Below the pieces are notes generated by a model. The model searched no databases. It was not told the origin of the DNA and worked only from the letters and a program-made list of their open reading frames with translations. From Pseudomonadota bacterium (lineage in GTDB: Bacteria > Pseudomonadota > Gammaproteobacteria > Burkholderiales > Burkholderiaceae_E): DNA of 64,000 nucleotides. The stretch spans positions 1 to 64,000 of the forward strand of contig CAUJHG010000080.1 of assembly GCA_963204785.1 (NCBI GenBank), given 5' to 3'. Every line of letters begins with the position of its first letter. Position 1 is the first letter of the stretch. The position numbers and the translations under genes were made by a program. This document shows, in pieces, positions 46,907-55,892 of the stretch.

Positions 46907-47190
46907 GTAACCGTCTTCCGAGTCAAGCGCCGCCGCGCTGCGCCTCGCGCCGGTCCGGAAAGACGCCGGATCGCCGACGCGCCTGACCCGCATGCGGGCA
47001 CTCCCCTCGGAGGGGGTATTTCCCGCGGCGCGCGGAATGCACCACAATGCATGCAGTCGGTAGCGTTGCGGCCGGCAACAGCCTGCGTGCGACGCGCCCA
47101 CACGCGACCCGAACCCCGGATGCGCCCGCGCAACCGGGGCGCGGGCCGGGTTCACGTGAAGAAGAAAAGGGCCACGAGGCCGGAGGAGAG

Positions 47191-49539
47191 ATGGGAATGG
47201 CTGGCACGATCGTCGATCGATTCGGGCGCGCCGCGGGCTGGGCCGCGGTGCTGGGCAGCGTGCTGCTGGCGGCCTGCGGAGGCGGCAGCGGCGACAGCGG
47301 AACGGTGCAGCTCAGCGTGCTGTCGAGCGCGCCGGAGTGGGTGTCCGGCGGCGATGCGCGCATCGCGCTGCGCGCATCGCCGGAGCTCCAGGACAAGCTC
47401 GAGTTGTGGCTGAACGGAGCCCGGGTGGCTCCCGCGATGCGCAGCACCGGCGAGCAGCTCGAGGGCGTGATCGCCGGGCTGGTCGAGGGCAAGAACAGGC
47501 TCGAGGTGCGTGAGACGGGCGGCAAGGTGCGCGACACGCTCACGCTGACCAACTGGCCGATCACCGGCCCGATGTTCACGGGTCCCCAGCAGACGCCCTT
47601 CACCTGCACCGCGACGCAGTTCGGCATGCAGCCGCTGGTCGACAGCGCCAGCGCGCCCGGCTACCGCGTGACCGACGCCAGCGGCGCCACCATCGGCTAC
47701 AGCCGCAACTGCTCGATCGAGACCACGGTCAGCTACCTGTACCGCAGCACCGGCAACGCGTGGAAGACGCTGCCCGCGGGCGACCGTCCGGTCGACATGA
47801 GCGTGGTCACGCTGCCCGATGGCCGCAGCGTCGACTTCATCGTGCGGCGCGAGATCGGATCGATCAACCGCTTCCTCTACAGCTTCGCGATGCTCGCGCC
47901 TGCCGGCGAGAAGGCGGATGCTCCGGACCTGAGCCTGTGGAACCGCAAGCTGCTCTACTGGTTCCAGGGCGGGGTCGCGATCGGCCACACGCAGGGCACG
48001 GTGCACAGCGGCTCGCTCAATCCGGACATCCTGAAGCAGGGCTACGCAATCGTCCACAGCAGCGGCAACAACACCGGCACCCACTACAACATGAACATCG
48101 CCGGCGAGACCGCGATGATGACCAAGGAGCGCTTCATCGAGCGCTACGGCGTGCCGCTCTACACCATCGGCCTGGGCGGCTCCGGCGGCGCCATCCAGCA
48201 GTACATGCTCGCGCAGAACAACCCCGGCGTGCTCGACGGCCTGCTGCCGGTGCAGAGCTATCCGGACATGGTCACGCAGACCATCCACGTCGGCGACTGC
48301 GAGCTCCTCGAGTACTACATGGACGCCACCGACCGCACGAATCCGAAGTGGAGGGTGACGAAGAACCGCTCGCTGCTGGTCGGCTTCAACGCCGAAGAGG
48401 GCTTCGCCAAGGTGAACGACGCGCTCGCCCCGCTGAAGACCGCGCTGGGCTACAGCACCGCGCCCGGCACCACCGAGTGCGTCCCGGCCTGGCGCGGCCT
48501 CACGCCGCTGGCGGTGAGCCCGCTGTACGGCGAGGCCCCCAACCAGCAGCTCTGGGAGCCGCTCTCCGAGATCGCTGCGATCCGCTGGACCCACTACGAC
48601 GACCTGCGCAACGTCTACGGAGTCGACGCCAACGGCGCTGCCCGGCCCACCTGGGACAACGTCGGCGTGCAGTACGGGCTGGCCTCGCTGAAGGAAGGCA
48701 GCATCACCCCGGCGGAGTTCCTGGACCTCAACTGGAACGTCGGCGGCTGGAAGCACCCGAGCCAGATGGTGCAGGAGACCTTCCCCTTCTTCGGCACCAG
48801 CGCTGCGGAACTCCAGAAGGCGCAGACCATTCCGGGCTACTTCGATCCCTGGAGCAGCAAGAACAGGATCGCCAGCCCGGGCGAAGGCCTGCCGATGCCG
48901 CGCACCAAGGGCGACCCGATCGCGATGCGCGCCGCCTACACCAGCGGACACGTGTTCACCGGGCGGCTCGAGGTGCCCGCGATCGACCATCGCCAGTACA
49001 TGGAGCGCGAGCTCGACATGCACAACAGCCACCAGAGCTTCGCGGTGCGCAAGCGCGTGCTCGACCGGATGGGCCACAGCGACAATCTCGTGATCTGGTT
49101 CACCGACACCATCCCGAACACGCCCAAGGCGAGCCAGTCGCTCGAAGCGCTCGAGGTGATGGACCAGTGGCTCGCCAACATGCGCGCCAATCCGTCGGCC
49201 GGAATCGCGGCCAGCAAGCCGGCCCGGGCCGTGGACGCGTGCTACGACAAGGATGGACAGCGGATGTACGGGGGCGCGGGAGCCTGGAGCGGCATCCTCG
49301 ACGGCGCTGCGCCGGGCGTGTGCACCCAGGCCTTCCCGCTGTACCGGACCTCGCGGATCGTCGCAGGCGCGCCGATCGAGGGCGCCATCTACGATTGCGC
49401 GAAGAAGACGGTGAAGGCTGCAGTGGCCGACGGCACCTACGCGCCCTGGACTCCCAACGCTGCCGAGATCGCCAAGCTCGAGCAGATCTTCCCTGAAGGG
49501 GTCTGCGACTACAGCCGCCCCGACCAGGCTCGGCCGTAA
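47191..49539 (+). CDS. DUF6351-family exported lipoprotein (putative hydrolase)
   Basis: 782 residues. A lipoprotein signal with lipobox LLAAC-GGGSG is near residue 26. An N-terminal beta-sandwich (about 35-130) precedes a long alpha/beta-hydrolase-like region. That region contains YTIGLGGSGGAIQQYMLAQN, whose GGSGG may form a nucleophile elbow, and a likely catalytic His in DMHNSHQSF. The layout agrees with the DUF6351 family, whose substrate is unknown; similarity to short-chain polyhydroxyalkanoate oligomer hydrolases is suggestive only. GGAGGAG precedes two in-frame ATGs at 47191 and 47197. Confidence 0.8.
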   Translation: MGMAGTIVDRFGRAAGWAAVLGSVLLAACGGGSGDSGTVQLSVLSSAPEWVSGGDARIALRASPELQDKLELWLNGARVAPAMRSTGEQLEGVIAGLVEGKNRLEVRETGGKVRDTLTLTNWPITGPMFTGPQQTPFTCTATQFGMQPLVDSASAPGYRVTDASGATIGYSRNCSIETTVSYLYRSTGNAWKTLPAGDRPVDMSVVTLPDGRSVDFIVRREIGSINRFLYSFAMLAPAGEKADAPDLSLWNRKLLYWFQGGVAIGHTQGTVHSGSLNPDILKQGYAIVHSSGNNTGTHYNMNIAGETAMMTKERFIERYGVPLYTIGLGGSGGAIQQYMLAQNNPGVLDGLLPVQSYPDMVTQTIHVGDCELLEYYMDATDRTNPKWRVTKNRSLLVGFNAEEGFAKVNDALAPLKTALGYSTAPGTTECVPAWRGLTPLAVSPLYGEAPNQQLWEPLSEIAAIRWTHYDDLRNVYGVDANGAARPTWDNVGVQYGLASLKEGSITPAEFLDLNWNVGGWKHPSQMVQETFPFFGTSAAELQKAQTIPGYFDPWSSKNRIASPGEGLPMPRTKGDPIAMRAAYTSGHVFTGRLEVPAIDHRQYMERELDMHNSHQSFAVRKRVLDRMGHSDNLVIWFTDTIPNTPKASQSLEALEVMDQWLANMRANPSAGIAASKPARAVDACYDKDGQRMYGGAGAWSGILDGAAPGVCTQAFPLYRTSRIVAGAPIEGAIYDCAKKTVKAAVADGTYAPWTPNAAEIAKLEQIFPEGVCDYSRPDQARP

Positions 49540-49593
49540 GCGCGACAGCGGGCCGGGATCGGCTTCCGGCCCGCCGGCACGCGCCGGCACGGC

Positions 49594-49936
49594 GAAGGTC
49601 GAGGCGCCCGGAGTGGGTGCCGAGCGCGCGGTGCAGCGTCTGTCCAGGACCGACGGCCAGTTCGCCAAGCAGGCGCTGAAGATCCTGATGCCCTCGGGCG
49701 TCCGGAAGGTGGCGGAACTCGCGCGGATGGCGGGCTAGCAGAAGCAGGTCGATGCCTTCGTGCTAAGCATGAACCGTGCCGCCGAGGCGGTCGGCCAGTC
49801 GCCGGGCCTCGACCACTACGTGACCGGGAAGGCGCTCGACGGACTGTTCCACACGGTCGGCGAGGAGGAGCGGAAGATCCGCACCAACCCGCTGGCGCGC
49901 AGCACGGACCTGCTCAAGACCGTCTTCGGCAAATAG
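49594..49936 (+). pseudogene. Decayed DUF4197-family gene
   Basis: Not in the ORF track. One frame reads GAERAVQRLSRTDGQFAKQ, then LKILMPSGVRKVAELARMAG, then an amber stop (tag at 49736) where the family has a residue. It continues [17 protein letters not shown], skips about 70 family residues, and resumes [20 protein letters not shown] to LLKTVFGK-stop. This is the DUF4197 pattern without its start and signal peptide, with one nonsense codon and an internal deletion. DUF4197 proteins are small exported helical proteins of unknown role. Confidence 0.8.
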
Positions 49937-50080
49937 GGCGCACGCCCGGCCGGGGCCTCGATCCGCCACCCTGGTCGACCCGGACATCTTTCCGCCGCCT
50001 TCGTTTCCTGTGGGCGCCATTGCAGGCGCGCGCCGTTCGCGGGCGGAGCCTGGCGTCGTGGGGCGCGCATGATGTATGCC

Positions 50081-50102
50081 ACGTCGCTGATTCTTACAGA
50101 GA
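50081..50102 (+). promoter_or_regulatory. Shared upstream motif of PEP-CTERM genes, copy 2
   Basis: ACGTCG-N4-TTCTTACAG-N-GA, the second copy of the motif at 41041-41062. TTCTTACAG starts 61 bp before the -24 GG, which is 11 bp (about one helical turn) closer than in copy 1. Confidence 0.55.
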
Positions 50103-50150
50103 TCACATTGCGTGGAATAAAAAGGCATATAAAACAATAAATTAGAGACG

Positions 50151-50166
50151 TGGTATGGAATATGCT
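50151..50166 (+). promoter_or_regulatory. Candidate sigma-54 (-24/-12) promoter, PEP-CTERM gene 2
   Basis: TGGTATG-gaat-ATGCT has the exact GG-N10-GC spacing and matches about 9 of 12 consensus positions. It lies 51 bp before the start codon. The whole 50090-50216 stretch is strikingly AT-rich for this genome. Between 49937 and 50080 I see no other feature. Confidence 0.55.
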
Positions 50167-50216
50167 TTATATCTGCTCGAGCTCATATCCCAACGTTCAC
50201 CCGATCCGGAGACAAA

Positions 50217-50876
50217 ATGAAAAACGTTCTGATCGCAGCGCTCTTTCTTGCATCCGCGGGTGCCCAGGCCGGTGTCATCACGGTCGGGGGTGTCGACGAG
50301 ACCAGCACCGGCAACGGCTTCACCTCGTCGGTCGGCACCTGCACCGTCTCGTTCAACGACGGCACTGCGATCAACACCTGCGGCGCCGCCTATGCGATCG
50401 CTTCGGGCAACATCGTGCAGGGCACGGCGAGCGGGCAGCATGCAGCGCCTGCCGGTGACACCTCTCACTACCTGACCGTCGGACCTTCGGCCGGCAACAA
50501 CGTGCAGGTGACGCTCACCGAGCAGGCCAACTATTTCGGCTTCTACGCAGGCTCGCTCGACACCTACAACCTGGTGTCCTTCTACCTGGGCAGCTCCCTG
50601 GTCGACTCCTTCACCGGAACGGAAATCAACGCGGTCGCGTTCCCGGGTACCGGAGCCACCGGCAACCAGAATCTGGCCGCCTACATCAACTACTACACGA
50701 CCGGCGGAGTGAAGTTCGATCAGGTCGTGCTCTCGAGCAGTCAGAACGCGTTCGAGACCGACAATCACTCGTTCTCGATGGCCACGCCCCCCGGACAGGT
50801 TCCGCTGCCGGGGACGGTCGCCCTGCTCGGCGCCGGCATGCTCGGGCTCGGAGCCCTGCGCCGCCGCCTGGCCTGA
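50217..50876 (+). CDS. PEP-CTERM (VPLPGT variant) exported protein 2
   Basis: 219 residues. A signal peptide (MKNVLIAALFLASAGAQA) is followed by a Gly/Ser/Thr/Asn-rich beta-type body with a conserved aromatic stretch ANYFGFYAGSLDTYNLV. The C-terminal sorting signal is VPLPGT, hydrophobic VALLGAGMLGLGAL, RRR. VPLP variants are recognised by exosortases like VPEP. The ANYFGFYAGSLD core recurs in a subgroup of PEP-CTERM proteins. CGGAGA lies 6-8 bp before the ATG. Together with gene 1 it may be co-regulated through the shared upstream elements. Confidence 0.92.
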   Translation: MKNVLIAALFLASAGAQAGVITVGGVDETSTGNGFTSSVGTCTVSFNDGTAINTCGAAYAIASGNIVQGTASGQHAAPAGDTSHYLTVGPSAGNNVQVTLTEQANYFGFYAGSLDTYNLVSFYLGSSLVDSFTGTEINAVAFPGTGATGNQNLAAYINYYTTGGVKFDQVVLSSSQNAFETDNHSFSMATPPGQVPLPGTVALLGAGMLGLGALRRRLA

Positions 50877-50892
50877 ATCTCACGATGCCGCG

Positions 50893-50940
50893 CCTCGCCG
50901 GTGGCGAGGTGCGAGCCTTCCTGGGCGCCTTCGGGCGCCC
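50893..50940 (+). terminator. Two tandem hairpins after PEP-CTERM gene 2
   Basis: CCTCGCC-GGT-GGCGAGG (50893-50909) is followed by GGGCGCC-TTCG-GGCGCCC (50923-50940). The second has a UUCG tetraloop, the most stable class. Only a weak T-rich stretch (tgttcgtt) follows. Confidence 0.6.
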
Positions 50941-50994
50941 TGTTCGTTGGTGCTGTCGTTCTCGTCGCGGCCGCAGCCTCTGCGACAATCCGGG

Positions 50995-52401
50995 ATGACC
51001 GAATCCCCGACTCCCGTCGCCGCAGCTGCGGATTTCTCCAGCCTGCCCCTCGCTCCGGCCGTCCTGGCCAATCTCCAGCGTCTCGGCTACGAGCGCATGA
51101 CGCCGATCCAGGCGGCCAGCCTGCCGCTGGCGCTGGCAGGCCGTGACCTGATCGCCCAGGCGAAGACCGGCAGCGGCAAGACTGCCGCCTTCGCACTGCC
51201 GCTGCTCGCCAGGCTCGACCCGCGCAGCTTCGCGGTGCAGGCGCTGGTGCTGTGCCCCACGCGCGAGCTTGCCGAGCAGGTGGCGCAGGAGGTCCGTCGC
51301 CTGGCGCGCGCCGAGGACAACCTCAAGGTGCTCACGCTCTGTGGCGGCGCCACGCTGCGCCCGCAGGCCGCCAGCCTGGCGCATGGCGCGCACGTGGTCG
51401 TGGGCACGCCGGGCCGCATCCTCGACCATCTCTCGCGCGAGACGCTGTCGCTGGCGGCGCTGAACACGCTGGTGCTCGACGAAGCCGACCGCATGCTCGA
51501 CATGGGTTTCGCCGAGGACATCGCCGCAGTCGTCAGGCGCTGCCCGTCCGGGCGCCAGACCCTGCTGTTGTCCGCCACCTGGCCCGAGGGCGTGACGAAG
51601 ATGGCCAGGCGCTTCATGCGCGAGGCGCAGGAGGTGAAGCTGGCCGAGCGTCACGCAGCCGGCAAGATCCGCCAGCGTTTCTACGAGGTGAGCGAGGAGG
51701 AGCGCCTGCCGGCGGTGATGCGGCTGCTCGAGCACTTCCGGCCGGTGAGCACGCTGGCCTTCTGCAACACGAAGCAGCGCTGTCGCGAGCTGGCCGCGCT
51801 GCTGCAGGCCAGGGGGCTGGTCGCGCTCGAGCTGCACGGTGAACCCGAGCAGCGCGATCGCGACCAGGTGCTCGTGCAGTTCGCCAACCGCAGCTGCAGC
51901 GTGCTGGTGGCCACCGACGTGGCGGCCCGCGGGCTCGACATCACCGGGCTGGAGGCGGTGATCAATGTCGATGTCACGCCGGACCCGGAGCTGCACGTGC
52001 ACCGCGTGGGACGCACCGGGCGGGCCGACGAGGCGGGCTGGGCCTTCAGCCTGGTCGGCCCCGGCGAGATGGAGCGTCCGGACCGGATCGAGAAGATGCA
52101 GGGCGAGGCGTTCGACTGGCATCCGCTGTCGGAGCTGAAGCCTTCGGACGACCCCGAGCCGCTGCGCCCGCCGATGGCCACCGTGCAGATCCTCGGTGGC
52201 CGCAAGGACAAGATCCGTCGCGGCGACGTGCTGGGCGCGCTGACCAAGGACATCGGCCTGCGCGGCGACCAGGTCGGCCGGATCGACGTCAAGGAGTTCG
52301 CCACCTACGTGGCGGTCGAGCGCGCCGTCGCACGCGAGACGGCGAAGGCGCTGAACGCGACGAAGGTCAAGGGCAGGGCGGTGAAGGCGACGCGACTGTG
52401 A
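50995..52401 (+). CDS. dbpA: DEAD-box RNA helicase DbpA
   Basis: 468 residues from ATG at 50995. Helicase motifs: Q motif near residue 39, I AKTGSGKT (56-63), Ia PTRELAEQ, II DEAD, III SAT, V ATDVAARGLD, VI HRVGRTGR. The C-terminal DbpA-type RNA-binding domain (ATVQILGGRKDKIRRGDVLG) recognises hairpin 92 of 23S rRNA in E. coli, implying a role in 50S assembly. It overlaps the following S4-domain gene (GTGA). Confidence 0.95.
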   Translation: MTESPTPVAAAADFSSLPLAPAVLANLQRLGYERMTPIQAASLPLALAGRDLIAQAKTGSGKTAAFALPLLARLDPRSFAVQALVLCPTRELAEQVAQEVRRLARAEDNLKVLTLCGGATLRPQAASLAHGAHVVVGTPGRILDHLSRETLSLAALNTLVLDEADRMLDMGFAEDIAAVVRRCPSGRQTLLLSATWPEGVTKMARRFMREAQEVKLAERHAAGKIRQRFYEVSEEERLPAVMRLLEHFRPVSTLAFCNTKQRCRELAALLQARGLVALELHGEPEQRDRDQVLVQFANRSCSVLVATDVAARGLDITGLEAVINVDVTPDPELHVHRVGRTGRADEAGWAFSLVGPGEMERPDRIEKMQGEAFDWHPLSELKPSDDPEPLRPPMATVQILGGRKDKIRRGDVLGALTKDIGLRGDQVGRIDVKEFATYVAVERAVARETAKALNATKVKGRAVKATRL

Positions 52402-52847
52402 GCGGAACTAAGACGGGGAGCAGGGGCGCGGCACCGGGGCGCGGGGCGAAGGGCGCGACGAACGGGCCGGCGAAGGGAGCGGCGAAGGGAGCGGCGAAGG
52501 GAGCGGCGAAGGGAGCGGCGAAGGGAGCGGCGAAGGGAGCGGCGAAGGGGGCGGCGAAGGGGGCGGCGAAGGGGGCGGCGAAGGGAGCGGCGAAGGGCGC
52601 ATCGGGAGCCCCCGGCCCGCGGATCGATTTCGCGCTGCGCGGCGAGCACATCGCGCTCGACGCACTGCTCAAGGCGACCGGCCTGGCGGGCAGCGGCGGC
52701 GCTGCCAAGCCGATGATCGCTGCCGGCGAGGTCCGGGTCGACGGGGAGGTGGAGCTGCGCCGCGGCTGCAAGCTGAGGGCAGGCCAGGTGGTCGAGCTGG
52801 CCGGCACCACCATCGTGATCGCCGCGGCGGACCGGTCCGTGGGGTGA
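52398..52847 (+). CDS. S4-domain RNA-binding protein with (AAKG)n N-terminal tail
   Basis: 149 residues from GTG at 52398, which overlaps the dbpA stop. Residues 1-70 are a Lys/Ala/Gly tail dominated by eleven near-identical AKG-type tetrapeptides, resembling histone H1-like tails. Residues 75-145 are an S4 domain of the YbcJ/RqcP-like type (IALDALLKATGLAGSGGAAK, GEVRVDGEVELRRGCKL). The S4 part should bind structured rRNA, and the tail would add non-specific nucleic acid affinity. Coupling to dbpA suggests action on the same ribosomal RNA substrate. Confidence 0.88.
   Translation: MSGTKTGSRGAAPGRGAKGATNGPAKGAAKGAAKGAAKGAAKGAAKGAAKGAAKGAAKGAAKGAAKGASGAPGPRIDFALRGEHIALDALLKATGLAGSGGAAKPMIAAGEVRVDGEVELRRGCKLRAGQVVELAGTTIVIAAADRSVG
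52469..52599 (+). repeat. Eleven tandem 12-bp repeats (ggcgaagggagc)
   Basis: Eleven nearly identical units encode A-K-G-A tetrapeptides in the S4-protein tail. A few units carry g for a at one position (gggggc), so the array is not perfectly homogenised. Slippage would keep the frame. Confidence 0.95.
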
Positions 52848-52877
52848 AACCCCGGCGCGACAGCGCCGCGCCGCGGT

Positions 52878-52886
52878 TGCTATCCT
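52878..52886 (+). promoter_or_regulatory. Extended -10 candidate (TGC-TATCCT) for the hydrolase gene
   Basis: TG-N-TATCCT is an extended -10 element, 31 bp before the ATG at 52917. No -35 is needed for such promoters; confidence is limited by the two mismatches in the hexamer. Confidence 0.4.
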
Positions 52887-52916
52887 CGGCCGTTCCCTTC
52901 TGCCGAGGTTGCCGCC

Positions 52917-53789
52917 ATGAACGAGAGCCGCTCCGTCCGCCTGCCGATCCGCGGCGTCGACTACCACTGCCGGATCTGGGGCGCCGCCGGCGCGCCGCAG
53001 CTCTTCCTGCTGCACGGCTCGCAGGACGTCTCGGCGTCCTGGCAGTTCACGGTGGATGCCTTCCAGCACGACTGGGAGGTGATCGCACCCGACTGGCGCG
53101 GCAACGGCCTGTCGGGCTGGAGCGGCGCGGACAGCTACTGGTTCCCTGACTACGTGGGCGACCTGCACGCGCTGCTCGAGCATTTCTCGCCGGAGCGGCC
53201 GGCGCTGCTCGTGGGCCACAGCATGGGCGCGCACATCGCGGCGATCTATGCCGGCGTGCGGCCCGACCGGGTGAGCCGTTTCGTCAACGTCGACGGCTTC
53301 GGGCCTGCAGTCGGCCGCCAGGACCCGGCGCCGCGGCGACTCGCGAAGTGGCTCGGGCAGCTCGGCGACGACACCTCGCAGCGCCCCTACGAGAGCTACG
53401 ACGAATTCGCGCTGCGCATGCAGTCGGAGAACCCGCGCCTGACCGACGATCGCGCGCGTTTCCTGGTGCGGCACTGGGGCAGGGAGGCCGAGGACGGCGG
53501 CGTGGTGCGTCGCGCGGACCCCGCGCTCAAGCGCATCAACCCGCTGCCGTTCAGCCAGGCCGACGTGCTCGACTGCTGGCGCCAGACGCAGGCCTCGGTG
53601 CTGTGGGTGGACGGCGCGCAGTCCGGGCTGTGGGCGCGGCTGGCCTCGAACCCGCAGGAATTCCAGGATCGCGCCAGCGCCTACGCCGACCTGCAGGTGG
53701 AGCACGTCGAGGACTCGGGGCACAACATCCACCACGACCAGCCGGAACGGCTCGCTGCGGTGATCGAGGCCTTCATGCGGGGGCGCTGA
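52917..53789 (+). CDS. Alpha/beta hydrolase
   Basis: 290 residues. The oxyanion motif LLHGSQDVSASW is near residue 38, the nucleophile elbow GHSMGAH is near residue 100, and the catalytic His is in EDSGHNIHHDQPE. The acid is probably the Asp in VLWVDGAQSG. Substrate unknown. It has its own putative promoter. Between it and the convergent ABC-F gene is a 105-bp spacer with a short direct repeat. Confidence 0.9.
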   Translation: MNESRSVRLPIRGVDYHCRIWGAAGAPQLFLLHGSQDVSASWQFTVDAFQHDWEVIAPDWRGNGLSGWSGADSYWFPDYVGDLHALLEHFSPERPALLVGHSMGAHIAAIYAGVRPDRVSRFVNVDGFGPAVGRQDPAPRRLAKWLGQLGDDTSQRPYESYDEFALRMQSENPRLTDDRARFLVRHWGREAEDGGVVRRADPALKRINPLPFSQADVLDCWRQTQASVLWVDGAQSGLWARLASNPQEFQDRASAYADLQVEHVEDSGHNIHHDQPERLAAVIEAFMRGR

Positions 53790-53823
53790 GCCGGCACGCA
53801 TCGGCGGCCAGCGTTCCGGCCGC

Positions 53824-53860
53824 GTGGATGCGCACCGGCCGTGTGGATGCGCACCGGCCG
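53824..53860. repeat. Two direct copies of an 18-bp unit (gtggatgcgcaccggccg)
   Basis: Adjacent copies in the spacer between the hydrolase and ABC-F genes, separated by one base. No coding or promoter role is evident. Confidence 0.85.
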
Positions 53861-53894
53861 CCGTCGCCGATGGCCCGCCGCGCGCGCCCGGCGA

Positions 53895-55888
<1,994 letters not shown>

Positions 55889-55892
<4 letters not shown>

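Noticed and set aside
47001-47020. Palindrome-like ctcccctcggaggggg before the DUF6351 gene, considered as a MerR-type operator
   Set aside because: The stem is G/C-only and short, no MerR-family gene is nearby, and no -35/-10 pair flanks it.
49763-50137. 124-residue minus-strand ORF before PEP-CTERM gene 2
   Set aside because: It overlaps the DUF4197 remnant and the AT-rich promoter region and has no motif or ribosome binding site.
52469-52599. Possible CRISPR or regulatory repeat array
   Set aside because: Units are 12 bp without spacers, in frame, and encode AAKG repeats of a protein tail.
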